Below, one piece after another: positions 34,013 to 45,119 of a stretch of 64,000 nucleotides of DNA; position 1 is the first letter of the stretch; each line of letters opens with the position of its first letter. The notes under the pieces are model-generated. The model saw only the letters and a list, made by a program, of their open reading frames with translations, had not been told where the DNA came from and did no database searches. The translations under genes were made by a program, and so were the position numbers. Source of the DNA: Dryocosmus kuriphilus (lineage: Eukaryota > Arthropoda > Insecta > Hymenoptera > Cynipidae); the NCBI GenBank assembly GCA_038277395.1, contig CM076193.1:77538198-77602197 (forward strand), written 5' to 3'.

Positions 34013-34622
34013 TTCTTGTAGGGATATCGCACAAGCCTTACCGACCAATCATATCTTGCGTCGGTGATGTAGGAACTTACGCTACCAAAATGTATTTAAT
34101 ATCTAGCGCATGAGCAGGGGCACTCTGTAGCTTCTCTACTATTGGTTCAGCTGCTCTCAGCATTTTCCCGCGTCTAGTGGATCACCCACTTTCTTGGCGT
34201 CTCCCGCCTGTGGCGGATCACCCTACTACTCACTTACGGGTCGACGCATGTCTCGAGCTTTGCTCGAAATTCATTCCGCTGTATTTCGGCCGACCCGTCC
34301 ACAGCTAACGTTGAACTGTCACGACTGAGAACGCGCAATGTTCTCTGTGTCTAAATAAAGCATTATTCTGTTGAGTTTTAACCTTGTGTACGATATTACC
34401 TTCACCATGGTTATGGTTACAGGTTGGAGTCAGAGCATTACGTATTTCGAATAACTTACTTTCCATAACCACGCTGTAGTGAACAGCTGTATTTGTGAGT
34501 CATATTATTTCACCGCATACCTAACCGCTAGATATTAAATATAGATTGGTAGCGTAAGTTCCTACATCACCGACGCAAGCTATCATCGGTCGGTAACGCT
34601 TGTGCGATATCCCTACATTCTT
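34013..34622. mobile_element. TG...CA element with ~90-bp inverted ends (solo-LTR-like)
   Basis: The ends are TGTAGGGATATCGCACAAGC (34017) and its complement (to 34617). Pairing extends about 90 bp, with shared internal words GTCGGTGATGTAGGAACTTA and TTAATATCTAGC. The flanks are TTCT on both sides (34013-34016 and 34618-34621), a candidate 4-bp target duplication. The interior has an AATAAA signal at 34350-34360 and, after it, GGTTGGAGTCAGAG. TG/CA ends and a polyadenylation signal suggest an LTR; long inverted ends suggest a DNA transposon. A further weaker inverted pair (CTAGAGGGCA, 33892 and 34635) lies outside it. Confidence 0.65.
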
Positions 34623-34639
34623 CGGGCACGTATTGCCCT

Positions 34640-35110
34640 CTAGCGTTCTATTGTCTTGGTCTCCTCGTAATCGGCCTGTTACCCTGTGTCCTGCTAATCT
34701 CCTACCTTACCAACTAGTCTCCCGCGCCACCTCTCGCTCCGCTCTGAACGCACTATTTCCACACAAAAAGACAGTAGTAATTAACAATAACCAGACCTTA
34801 CCTCACCATCCTTCTCCCCAGTCTCGTACAACTTCACTACCCTACTCTCTGTCTACCAAACTAGCTAACTAACTAACTTGAAACCTAACCTCATTCTTCA
34901 GCATGCACCACTTTTTCTCACTTTTTCCCTTCTTTCACCTTCCGCGACCCTTCCACTCATTCCTCCCACATACCAACTGCCATAACTCTACTCACAACCC
35001 TTTTTTTCACCCCACACAACCCTTATTCACCTCTAAAGCCAAAACGATCGCTCAAATTCCCACACCCATCCCATCACTATCAGTGCCGGAAACGGAAGCC
35101 TCATCGTTGA
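34640..35110. other. Pyrimidine-rich strand-asymmetric tract
   Basis: The plus strand is C/T/A-rich with very few G. Open frames on the plus strand (34600-34872, 34903-35154) are Ser/Pro/His-rich and reflect this bias, not a known protein. It may be the 5' UTR of a minus-strand LINE like the pyrimidine-biased one at 19.5-21 kb. Confidence 0.35.
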
Positions 35111-35159
35111 CCTTTATTTTTGTAGGTAGAAAAAACGTATTGAAACTCTGGTAGACAAC

Positions 35160-36190
35160 CTTTTTTAAATTGATAATTATTTATTTTCATAAATAAAAAA
35201 TCAGAATTATACTTTTTAACCTGATAGTTTTTGAAAGAAAAAGCCTCAGCTTCCTTTTAAATAAAAAAAAAAATTAATGCTTTCTCATTCAGATGAGAAT
35301 GTAAAAACAAAAGATGTGCCTTCTCCCAAAAAAATTCAAATTTGTTTTTGACCTTCATCTGTGAAGGTCAAATATATATTTTTTAAAGTGCTTATGGTGA
35401 ATGGAAAAGTCGTGAAAAACCTTGTCGAAACTGTGCTAAAAAACACTTTGCCTAAGTTTGACTCACATAGATCGAACAACTTTGATTTTTTAGTCGATTC
35501 ATTTGAGAATTAATGCCCCAAATGCTTAATTTCTAATATAAGTTTTACCAATTTTACAAGATCATTAATTTCAATTTATTCGAAAAAATCTTATTTTTTA
35601 TCGAAATCCTTAAACCAAAATAAATTTAAGAAAGTCTGGTAATTGCAAGATAAAGTATTATAGGGGTGATTGACAAAAAGTTGACGATTTTAAGTCCTAA
35701 CCACTTTCCACATTTTGTTTGATTAACAAATTTTTTCGAAAAATATGTGAATATGATATTTATATAAAAGTACAATTTCGTAAAGTTTGAAAATTTTAGA
35801 GGAGCTAATTTAGAAGTTATAAATAAAAAACTACCCAAAATGTCTTGTCACGCACCTGTGGGAAAATAGAGAAATATAACATTTAAAATTGGTAAGTAAT
35901 ATTAGCAAAAATTTTTAAGTATTTAAAATTGAGAAATATGTGCGGTTGTCCATACAATAAGCATATTCTAGAGTTGAACTAATAAAAGCTTTTTTATTTC
36001 AATGTTTCAACTTAATCGTTTTCTGAGTGTAGAAGTACCTTATGTGAATTAGTTTCAAAATGAATTACGTCACAAAATTAAATTTCAAATGCATGTTAAT
36101 GCTTTTTTAATCATAAAAATGATTGTGAAAAAACTGATACTTAATTAAATCTCTAAATTGTAAACACTCAGGATGTTTTTTATCGTCCCT
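35160..36190. other. AT-rich stretch with one shared repeat word
   Basis: The only structure seen is TTCTCATTCAGATGAGAA followed by TGTAAAA at 35282-35306. It is identical to 25442-25466 in the P-type pseudogene intron. Confidence 0.5.
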
Positions 36191-36197
36191 TCCTAAT

Positions 36198-36311
36198 TTA
36201 CTCAAATTTTTCCCTTGAAATTAAAAATCTTTCTTTTGCCTCTTTCCTCGAATTATAAAGATGTGAAACTACAGCCATTATCACGAGCAAAACTACCAAA
36301 GAAACAGTTTC
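36198..36311 (-). CDS. Possible last exon of a membrane protein (speculative)
   Basis: A TATTTTCAG acceptor on the minus strand precedes 36311. The exon reads ETVSLVVLLVIMAVVSHLYN, then a charged tail SRKEAKERFLISREKFE and a stop. One hydrophobic helix followed by a basic tail is plausible for a small membrane protein or for the C-terminus of a larger one. I do not recognise the family and found no companion exon upstream, so it may be chance. Confidence 0.25.
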   Translation of the reverse strand, partial: ETVSLVVLLVIMAVVSHLYNSRKEAKERFLISREKFE

Positions 36312-36696
36312 CTGAAAATAATTATAGCTCATCGACTTTGCTTTGAGATTCAAATTCAATTTATTTTTTGCATTACCAAGAAAAAAAGTTCTTAACATTT
36401 GCAATTCGAAAATTAGAAAAAACATACAATTACCTGCTTTTAACAATTTTTATTTTATAGAACAGGAATTGTAAAAGTAAAAAATACTAAGACTTATGAG
36501 TCAAGTCCGTAAGAATTGTGTTGTATAAATAATTCGAAGCTTGTGAATTTAAATGTTCAAATATATATAGCTTCAAAAACCAATATTCCACACACGGTGT
36601 GTGGGAAAGTGCATCGAACCACGTCCCATAAGTAGAATTGTGCTAAATGCACGCAAAAGTGCACAAAAACTGATTTGTGTCGAAGCGTGAACTCCG

Positions 36697-37080
36697 CATG
36701 ACGTCACTGGGATATACGTATATCGTAAAAATCTCAAAAGTGTCGATTTACAATAAAAATTAGTGTGCGATTATGAATCCAAGTAAATAACACATGCGGT
36801 TTTTGTTCCAGATACTGCGAGTAATAACAAAATGTGATTTAATATCCTCATTTTGTCATTTGATTAGTGTTTTCACCCACGTGTGACGTCACTGGAAATT
36901 ACGTATATCGTAAAAATATCCCAAAAGTGTCAATTTAAAGTGAAAATTAATATGTGATTGTGAACTTAAGTGGATAACGCATGCGGATTATTTTCTGGAT
37001 ACCTGCAAATATCGCTCTGATTGAGTGTAGTAACAAGGGAGACTTAATGAAGACATACTTCAGCGGTCTGCTTGAATGCT
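36697..37080 (+). promoter_or_regulatory. Two ~190-bp tandem monomers, each with TGACGTCA, in LINE 5' UTR
   Basis: Unit 1 begins near 36697 (GCATGACGTCACTGGGATAT) and unit 2 near 36886 (GTGTGACGTCACTGGAAATT). Both contain the perfect cAMP-response-element palindrome TGACGTCA, then TACGTATATCGTAAAAAT, AAAAGTGTC and GCATGCGG or ACATGCGG. Repeated promoter monomers are known from other LINEs, so this may be the element's promoter. Confidence 0.6.
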
Positions 37081-37092
37081 ATATAGCTAAGT

Positions 37093-38077
37093 ATGCTACA
37101 AGTGAATGAAACAAGAACAAGAAATAAATCAGACCCAGGAGTTTCTTCTAAAGAAATTGACAAAGATTACAAGTGTGCAGGGTGTTTTGGAACAATTTCA
37201 AGGCAAGTTAATTTTTGTGCATACTGTAATGCTTCATTTCATCCAAGCTGTGGAAAAAGATATAGAATCTATATAGTCAAAAACCCAGAAATAGAAAAGT
37301 GCAGATGTAAAAAAGTATCTACGAATACTACTCAAGAAAATAAACAGGAACCAAAAAAATCAGCAGAGACAAAAATGGATCCTTTACTCGAAGCTTACCT
37401 AGACAAAAAATTTTCAGACATTCAAAAAAGGATATCTGATTCACAGAAAAGTGCAGATAACAAGCTGAAGGATCTGCAAAAATCGCTCGATTTTATGTCA
37501 GTCAAAAGCCTATGATGATTTAAAACTAAAAAGCGAGAAACAAACGCAGCAAATGAAAAACCTTGAGGAGGAAAATAAAAGGCTCATATCGGATGTGGAG
37601 TTTCTGAAGCAAAAGCAAAATCAAAGAGATCAAAGTGAGAAGATCAATAATCTAGTTATTTCGGGAATACCAACTCAAGATGCGGAATCTGTAAATGAAA
37701 TAATCACAAAGGTTTTAACAGGAATGGGATATAACCTACAAGAAAAAGATGTGGCAGCTTGCTACAAAATCAAAAGCAGCAAAGGATAAGGGCCGGTCCT
37801 TTTGGCATTAAAATGTAAGGAGGTAAAAGATCAAATTCTAAAAAGACGAAAAGAAATTGGTTCACTTACCCTTGAAGCCTGCAAAATCAAAAATAAAAAT
37901 AAACTGGATAGCAAAATTTTTATCAACGAAGATATGACTCTCTGTAATCAGAAACTTTCGCAGCTGGCACGGGATTTGCAAAAAAAGGGCTCCTGCAAAT
38001 TTACATGGTTTAATAATGGAAGAGTGTACGTGAGACGAAAAGAAGGAGAGAATCGGATCTGGATAAAGGATGAGTGA
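37093..38077 (+). pseudogene. LINE ORF1 with PHD-like finger and coiled coil
   Basis: Nucleic-acid-binding ORF1 protein of the LINE. The N-terminal finger reads YKCAGCFG...NFCAYCNASFHPSCGK...EKCRC, a PHD-type cysteine/histidine pattern. A Lys/Glu-rich coiled coil follows (about 37370-37620). A conserved ORF1 domain comes next (NLVISGIPTQDAESVNEII, then KDVAACYKIKSSKG). It ends with VYVRRKEGENRIWIKDE. The frame breaks at about 37512 and again at 37787 (TAA), so it is dead as it stands. The same finger, more decayed, marks the LINE at 12.8 kb. Confidence 0.8.
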
Positions 38078-38176
38078 GTAATTCGGCTACTAGAAGAAAA
38101 ATGGAAGAGTGAAGATAGAGAAACGAAATAAAGACCGGGAAAGGCTTACAAGCTAGGATAAATTTTTATTAACACA

Positions 38177-40972
38177 ATGGATAAAAGATTAAAGGTAATG
38201 TTTTTAAATATAAGAAGTATTAGAAATTCGTACAATGAGCTAAAAATAAGATTAGAAAAAACAGAACCGATATAGATTAGTCATTCTAACTGAGACTTGG
38301 TTGCATAAAAATGAAACAATGTTTTATAATTTTAAAAATTACGAAGCAATTCATGATTGCAGAGATACAAGAGCAGGTGGCGTTGCAATTTTTATTAAGA
38401 AAAGTATCAAATTTGAATGTTATCAACAGGATTATCTAAAGTCAACTAGTGGATGTAATATAGTGATGATTAAAATATGTGAAAAAAATCTAATAATAGG
38501 TGCAATCTATAGGCAACCATCAGCGAGTCTTGAACCTTTCCTCAAAAGTTTTAATGACTTATTAGAATCCATAAAAGGAAAAGGTTTTAATATGTGGAGA
38601 TATAAATATTGATCTTTTGAACAAAAGCTCTGAACTAGTTAAAGACTATATTAATATTATAAACGTAAATGGTTATTTTATAGCTAACACTGTAAACAAA
38701 ACGGAGGCTACTAGAGTCACTAAAAACTCTGCAACTATAATTGATCATGTAATAACTAGTGGACTTGAATGTAAAGTAATTGTGGAAGACACTGCGCTCT
38801 CAGATCATAGAGTTCTAAAAATTGAATTGCTTTCTATAACAAATAAAAAGAAAGAAGTTTTATACTAAAAAAAAGTTGATATTAAAAATGTCAAAAATAA
38901 ATTGAAAAAAGAATGTGAATATAAAGAAATAGATAATATAGAGAAACTTATATACTTAATTCAAAACATAAAAGAGGAAGAAACTAAAATAAAGAAAAAA
39001 ATTATTATTAAAAATGTTACATTCCCTGAGAGGTTACTAAAGCTTATGAAAGAAAGAGAACACTTACATGTAAAACAGAAAAAAAAAAAATTCCGAAAAT
39101 GAAATACTTAAAAATCGTTTTAAAATATTAAAGAATAAAGTAAATCAAGAAATTAAAAAAATAACAAAAAATGAAGCAAGTGACTCTATTATGAAAGCGC
39201 AGGGAAATCCACGAAAAATTTGGTTAGCAATACATAATATCCTTAGCTCTAATAAAAAACGAAAAAAAATTTAATGAAATAAAAAAACTCAATGTTGCGG
39301 ATATAGAAATAAATGAACCAACTGAAATATCAAACGAAAATAAATAAATATTTCCAAAATATAGCGATACATTTACAAGAAAAAATTGAAGACTATAATT
39401 TAACTTTGCCAGAAGTAGAATGTGTAAACGAAATGACTGATTTTAAGTATATAAGTAGCGAAGAGCTAGATAAAATTGTAAGTAATCTAAAAAAGAATAC
39501 TGCTGCAGGAAATGATAATATAACTGCAAATGAATTAATTTTTTTGTACCCTGTAATTAAAAACTCGTTGCTTAAAATTATGAATAGAGATTTCGGATTA
39601 GGGAAGTTTCCTAGTATACTAAAGATCAGCAAAATTATTCCCATATACAAAACCGGATCAAGAAATGAAACAAATAATTATAGACCAATCTCATTGCTAA
39701 GTGTTTTTTTCAAAAGTTTATGAAAAAGCAATGAAATTAAGGATCCTCAGCTACGTTAAGGAAAATAAATTTATAAGTGATACTCAGTATGGATTTCAGG
39801 AACAAAGTAGTACGCAGGCAGCAATTACAGATTTTACAGAATATATTTATAAAAAAATTGATAAAAAAGAAATAGTTACTGCGGTTTTCATAGATTTAAA
39901 AAAGGCTTTCGATACGGTTAGCCATGAAATTCTGATTAGAAAACTGGACTCAATGGGCATTAAAAATACAGCTCTAAAATTATTGAAAAATTATCTTGAA
40001 AATAGAAATACAATATGTATATGTAAACGGAGTTAAAAGTGAAGAATTGCAGGTAAAAGCAGGAGTGCCCCAGGGATCTATTCTTGGGCCACTTTTGTAT
40101 ATACTGTATGTGGAAAGCCTTTTTTTGATAAAATTAAATATGAAAATTTTCATGTATGCAGATGATACGGTACTTGTGTATGGGAGTAAGGATTGTACAG
40201 AATCAGAGAAACTGATAAACCATGAGATAGCAAAATATTGTGAATGGCTTAAACAAAGTAAGTTGTTGATCAATGAAAAAAAAAAGTCTACATAACTTTT
40301 GCTTTAACGAATATAAAAAAGACACAAATGCAATTAAAGATTGGAAATGAAAATATGAGCGAAGTTGAGGAGTACAAATATTTGGGAATTCTTATTGATA
40401 GTAAACTCAATTGGAAAAGACATATACAGTCAATAGCTAGTAAAATAATACCTTGGATTAGTATAATGAAAAGATTCTCAGAACTTGTTAGTGAAAAAAA
40501 TTGATATATGATATATCATGCCTATATTGAGTCACATTTTAGATATTTAATTGCAACTTGGGCTACAGCGTCAGAGCAACGGATAGAAAAAATACAAAGA
40601 CTACAAAATAAAGCCCTAAAAACAATTTTTTGTCTACCACTAGATCTTCCAACTATTGAATTATATAAAAAAATTAAAATATCAGATATATGTACTCTTC
40701 GAGACATTGAAAGATCAAAAATGATATTTAGGATGACTAACGATCTTATAAAGACAGAAAATAAATTTATAATTGGAACAGATGTTCACAATTATAAAAC
40801 AAGATGCGCAGGAGAATTGAGGAAACAGTATTATAGAACTAGTCTAGGACAAAATACATCTGTATACAGTAGTATAGAAGTATACAACAATTTACCAAAA
40901 GTAATACGAGAAAGTGAAACGCTACAAGAATTTACACAAAAGCTCAAAAAGTATTTTGTACCAACCACATAA
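38177..40972 (+). pseudogene. LINE ORF2: APE endonuclease and reverse transcriptase
   Basis: Target-cutting and copying enzyme of the LINE. Endonuclease motifs: LTETWL (38288), GGVAIFIKK, IIGAIYRQPS, GDIN, IDHVI and SDHRVLKIEL (to 38840). Reverse transcriptase motifs: AAGNDNI, IIPIYKTGSRNETNNYRPIS, FIDLKKAFDTVSHEIL, GVPQGSILGPLLY and the catalytic MYADDTVLVYG (40155-40185). A C-terminal region with LPKVIRESETLQEFTQKLKK ends at 40972. Frames break near 38270, 38600, 38865, 39100, 39270, 39710, 40030, 40290 and 40503, mostly single-base events in A-runs. That could reflect decay or sequencing error. Confidence 0.88.
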
Positions 40973-41239
40973 CTGATAGTTTTATATGCATAAGTAAAGA
41001 TAACTAAATTTAGTCAACGAGCACGCTAGGGCACATTAAGGCTTAACGATAAGGCTGAACGCTAAGGCGTTAAATGTAACCAAAGCGAAATGAGCATAGA
41101 ATAAGATACTTTGTAAACCCAGTCATCAGGATTATTCCTGTTTTTTGGGTTATAAATTACGTTAATAAAAAAAAAAATTTGGGTAAAACCCATTCCAAAA
41201 ACAGATAATGCAATTCTATCAATGGATCTCTTAAAGTAT

Positions 41240-42231
41240 TTACGATATGAGAGACAGCATGTAATCTTTCGGAAAGCTTGTAAAATATAATTCCAATGCT
41301 TTCCATTGTTCAATTACTCGAGATAATACAGCATTCAGGGAAAACCATAGAGTTTGTGCAGGGTGAAGCATTTTGTGAATTTGTACGTTTAAGAAAGATT
41401 GAAACTCTTGAAACTCCTGTTGACGTTTGGAACTTGCTTTGAAGAAATTATGAATATTTCGTGCTAAGTCTTCACATCCTCGAAGGAGTACTTTACACGC
41501 TTCACTTGCACATAAATGAAGCGAATGGCAAATGCACTTAAAAATGCTTATTCCAGGACAAGTTTCTCGAAAACGACTAGCAACAGAATTGTGCGATCCC
41601 ATCATGGTGTTACAACCGTCAGATGCAAATCCAAAAGCATTTTCAAACGACAAACCACGACATTCAAATGAATTCTTCACACAGCCGAATAGATGCTCTG
41701 CTGTAGCTGACTTTTTTTCTGAGAGTCCTTTTCAAAAAACCTGACAAAGATCCCAAAACCGGCTGACAACTTGAACTTCGTCCTTATCATAAAATCTGTT
41801 GATATCAAAATTACAAAATTATTGTTTGTGCCGAAGCAAATAATAAATAATATTTTGAAAAGTGAGAAATTACCTTACGATTATGCACATTGTTTGTACG
41901 GCAGACACATCCGTGGATTCATAAATAAGTATACTAAAATGATTGTTTTTTTAATTTATTACATAAAATTTCCTTTTCAGACTCTCCAAGGACGTTTTTT
42001 GATTATTGCTTTCGATTTGGCAATCTTCAATTGCATATTTTTTGCTATCTCTGAATCCGGAAAAATATATTTTAGAACTTCAGTGAAATGATTCATCACA
42101 TTAAATGAAAAATGATGTTCCAGCATCAAACCACATAACTTAATCTCAGCCCTCTTAGCAGATATAGAGGATGAACTATCTACACTCTGATTTGAGGTAG
42201 GATATTTGTTAATAAATATTTGATTCGACAA
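41240..42231 (-). pseudogene. hAT transposase fragment (different from the 7-kb element)
   Basis: On the minus strand, 42231-41977 carries a lysine-rich N-terminal piece with LMLEHHFSFNVMNHFTEVL. After an interrupted stretch, 41680-41240 reads FGFASDGCNTMMGSHNSVAS, then CICHSLHLCASEACK and LARNIHNFFKASSKRQ. These are the middle signatures of a hAT/DUF4371 protein. The C-terminal dimerisation region is absent and the gene is cut near 41240, next to the LINE 3' end. Much of it is diverged from the intact hAT at 7 kb, so it is another family. Confidence 0.75.
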
Positions 42232-42289
42232 AACTGAACATTTGATAAATGTGCTTGAGACTTCCCAGGTGCGAATTTGGGTTGGCAGC

Positions 42290-43075
42290 CAGATTTAACG
42301 GTCGGCCCAAGGTTGAGCCTGCTTTGGCAACCGAATTTCGCTAACCAAGGTTGGTCCAACTATAGCAGTTCCAAGCTCGACATTGGCTTCTAAAATTCAC
42401 CCGACCGTGGCCTAAGGATGGGTCGACGGTCGATTAAGATTTGGCAAGTTGGCTCTTAATAACCATAACACTACGGCCGGCCCGACGCTGGGTGATAGTT
42501 GGCCCGACCTTCAGCGTAATATTGTCTAGTGCATGTAACTTTTCTGCTGTCGACCGTCGGCCCAACTCTGGCGGTCGTTTAGGATGTGGTAACTTGGCTC
42601 TAAATAACCATAAGACTACGGTCAGCCCGACTCTGGGCAATAGTTGGCCCTACCATCGGCGTAGTATTATCTAGTGCAAGTAACTTTTCTGTTGCAGACC
42701 GTCGGCCCAACTCTGTCCCAAGGTTGGGTTGACGGTCGTTTATGCTATGGCAAGTTGGCTCTAAATAACCATAACACTACGTTCGGCCCGACTCTATGCG
42801 ATAATTGGTCCGACTATCGGCGTAATATTATCCAGTAAAAGTAATCTCACTGCCACCGATTGTCGGCCCAACTCTGGCCCAAGGTTGGGTCGACGGTCGT
42901 TTAAGCTTTGGCAAGTTGGATCTAAATAACCATAACACTACGGGCGGCCCGACTCTGGGCGATAGTTGGCCCTACCATCGGCGTAATATTATCTAGTGCA
43001 AGTAACATTCCAGTTGCCGACCGTCGGCCCAACTCTGGCCCAGGGTTGGGCCCACGGTCGGGTATAATCTGGCGA
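42290..43075. repeat. GC-rich minisatellite, ~161-bp units, about 4.5 copies
   Basis: AAATAACCATAACACTACG or close variants recur near 42465, 42605, 42766 and 42927, so the period is 161 bp, with one shorter unit. Units contain GGCCCGACTCTGGGCGATAG and GTCGGCCCAACTCTGG. The base composition is strikingly GC-rich against the surrounding AT-rich DNA. Several open frames across the array are by-products of the repeat. Confidence 0.85.
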
Positions 43076-43199
43076 ATTGTTTGAAAATGATCACAATAGA
43101 ACGGGCGAATTACCGCTAGGTGTCTGACGGTAAAAAGTGAGACACAAGTGAAATCAGTCTTCGGGTCTATAATTAGACGGCTTTGCCAAGGAAGTAACG

Positions 43200-43745
43200 A
43201 GCTATTGTCGGACCGATGGTGCAAAAGGACGACGACTTGATAGTTGGGCCAATCATTGCTTCGATAAGTTTGGACCAACGTTTTCTCTCAACGTTGGTTC
43301 AACTTTGAAAACAGCAGCGGTGTGGCAACCTCGGTTCCGTTGTAGGTCGAACCTTGCCAACCATTGTCGGGACAACCGTGCAAGACAGGTAGGCTTGCGT
43401 TATCATTACTCTAGTTGGGTCGACCATTGGTCCACGAAGTTGGACCAACGTTCAAAACCAATGGTATATCTACCTTGCATTCCGCGGATGGCCCAATCAT
43501 GACAACTATTGTTCGCCCAACTGTGGAAATAAGGAGGGCATGCGTTATCATTACGCTGGTTGGCCCGACCATTGGCTCACAAAGTTGGGCCAACTTTGAA
43601 AACCAGTGGTCTGCTAACCTTGTATTCCGCGGTTGGCTCAACCATAAAAACTATTGTTGGCCCACTGTGGAAAATAGGGAGGGCATGCGTTGTCATTACG
43701 CTAGATGGTCCGACTATATTGGCTCACAAATTTGGGCCGAACATC
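43200..43745. repeat. Second GC-rich minisatellite, ~135-155-bp units, about 3.5 copies
   Basis: GCGTTATCATTAC or a variant recurs near 43398, 43531 and 43686, each followed by a GTTGG(C/G)(C/T)CGACCATTGG-like word. Units hold the near-palindrome AAGTTGGGCCAACTT. Both arrays share GGCCCGAC/TTGGGCC words, so they may be parts of one element. Confidence 0.75.
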
Positions 43746-44415
43746 ACAAAAGACAGATATTTCTGCTGTAAACTATACATCACGCTACTTACATTTTGCT
43801 TTAAATTCATTTTTAGAACCACGTACCCAGCCATTTTGCAAAATCCTTGTTCTGAAAGCCAGCAGTCTCGAAATTTTTGTGGTCGTTGAGTGTTAAGACG
43901 AATTTTTTTTTTTTCGTGGTGTGTTTTCAGAGTCATTTTCATTTTTACTTTCAGTAAAATTCATAATAAGATAGTAAAAAATTAATTCTAACCAACTCAA
44001 GAACAAATTTAATATGTATATTCTGTTACAATCTTGGAACTTGACGTGAGATAATAAATAAATATCAACTCAGAAGAGCTGAAGTTAAGACCAGAACTTT
44101 ATAAAGTTAAAAACTTTGACACAGATTTCGAAAAATACGAATTTACGACGGTTTAAGGCTAGCAACTTAGTGCTTAAAATAGCCAATAAATTTCTATGTT
44201 TTTCAAGGGTACCTAAGGATTTTAAAGCACTATAGAATATAATAGGTATATCTTTTTTTTCATTCAAAACGTTTAGATATCGACATATGATAAAAAGTCT
44301 CTAGAACAGAAAATGGCGCCACTTTGTGACCTTAATGTAAACTGACGTTAACTATGAGGGCGGGATATTTTCAAATTTTTTATTAATTTATAAAGCTGAT
44401 ACAATGCAAATGATA
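43746..44415. other. AT-rich stretch before the gap, nothing recognised
   Basis: No coding signal or repeat supported. Confidence 0.5.
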
Positions 44416-44915
44416 NNNNNNNNNNNNNNNNNNNNNNNNNNNNNNNNNNNNNNNNNNNNNNNNNNNNNNNNNNNNNNNNNNNNNNNNNNNNNNNNNNNNN
44501 NNNNNNNNNNNNNNNNNNNNNNNNNNNNNNNNNNNNNNNNNNNNNNNNNNNNNNNNNNNNNNNNNNNNNNNNNNNNNNNNNNNNNNNNNNNNNNNNNNNN
44601 NNNNNNNNNNNNNNNNNNNNNNNNNNNNNNNNNNNNNNNNNNNNNNNNNNNNNNNNNNNNNNNNNNNNNNNNNNNNNNNNNNNNNNNNNNNNNNNNNNNN
44701 NNNNNNNNNNNNNNNNNNNNNNNNNNNNNNNNNNNNNNNNNNNNNNNNNNNNNNNNNNNNNNNNNNNNNNNNNNNNNNNNNNNNNNNNNNNNNNNNNNNN
44801 NNNNNNNNNNNNNNNNNNNNNNNNNNNNNNNNNNNNNNNNNNNNNNNNNNNNNNNNNNNNNNNNNNNNNNNNNNNNNNNNNNNNNNNNNNNNNNNNNNNN
44901 NNNNNNNNNNNNNNN
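44416..44915. other. Assembly gap (500 N)
   Basis: Exactly 500 N, a conventional placeholder length, so the true gap size, and possibly the join itself, are unverified. Confidence 1.
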
Positions 44916-45119
44916 GATGAAAAAACTACAACCAAACAAAAATATCAAATTCAAATTTTTTAGAGATTTGATCAAATTACAGCACGATGACTTATGTATA
45001 TTATATCCACGAGGAACCTTTCAATGAATGCGGGGGGGCGGTGGGGGGCGGGGGGGCGATTCTGCCAAAAAGAAGATGAATCCGAATTATCGATAGGTCT
45101 CGGATCAGAAGAAGATGAG

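Larger units (their letters stand above)
36690..41060 (+). mobile_element. Nearly full-length CR1/Jockey-type LINE
   Basis: A non-LTR retrotransposon copy with a repeat-containing 5' UTR (36690-37092), ORF1 (37093-38087), ORF2 with endonuclease and reverse transcriptase (38177-40972), and a short 3' UTR with three AAGG(C)-led units (about 41027-41060). Several frameshifts and stops make it inactive. The PHD-type finger in ORF1, APE endonuclease and YADD reverse transcriptase place it in the CR1/Jockey assemblage; I cannot name the clade more precisely. Confidence 0.88.

Noticed and set aside
42434..43896. Several overlapping open frames on both strands
   Set aside because: All lie in GC-rich minisatellite units and merely repeat the unit sequence.
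44348..45027. Open frames of about 200 codons across the gap
   Set aside because: They consist almost entirely of N bases.
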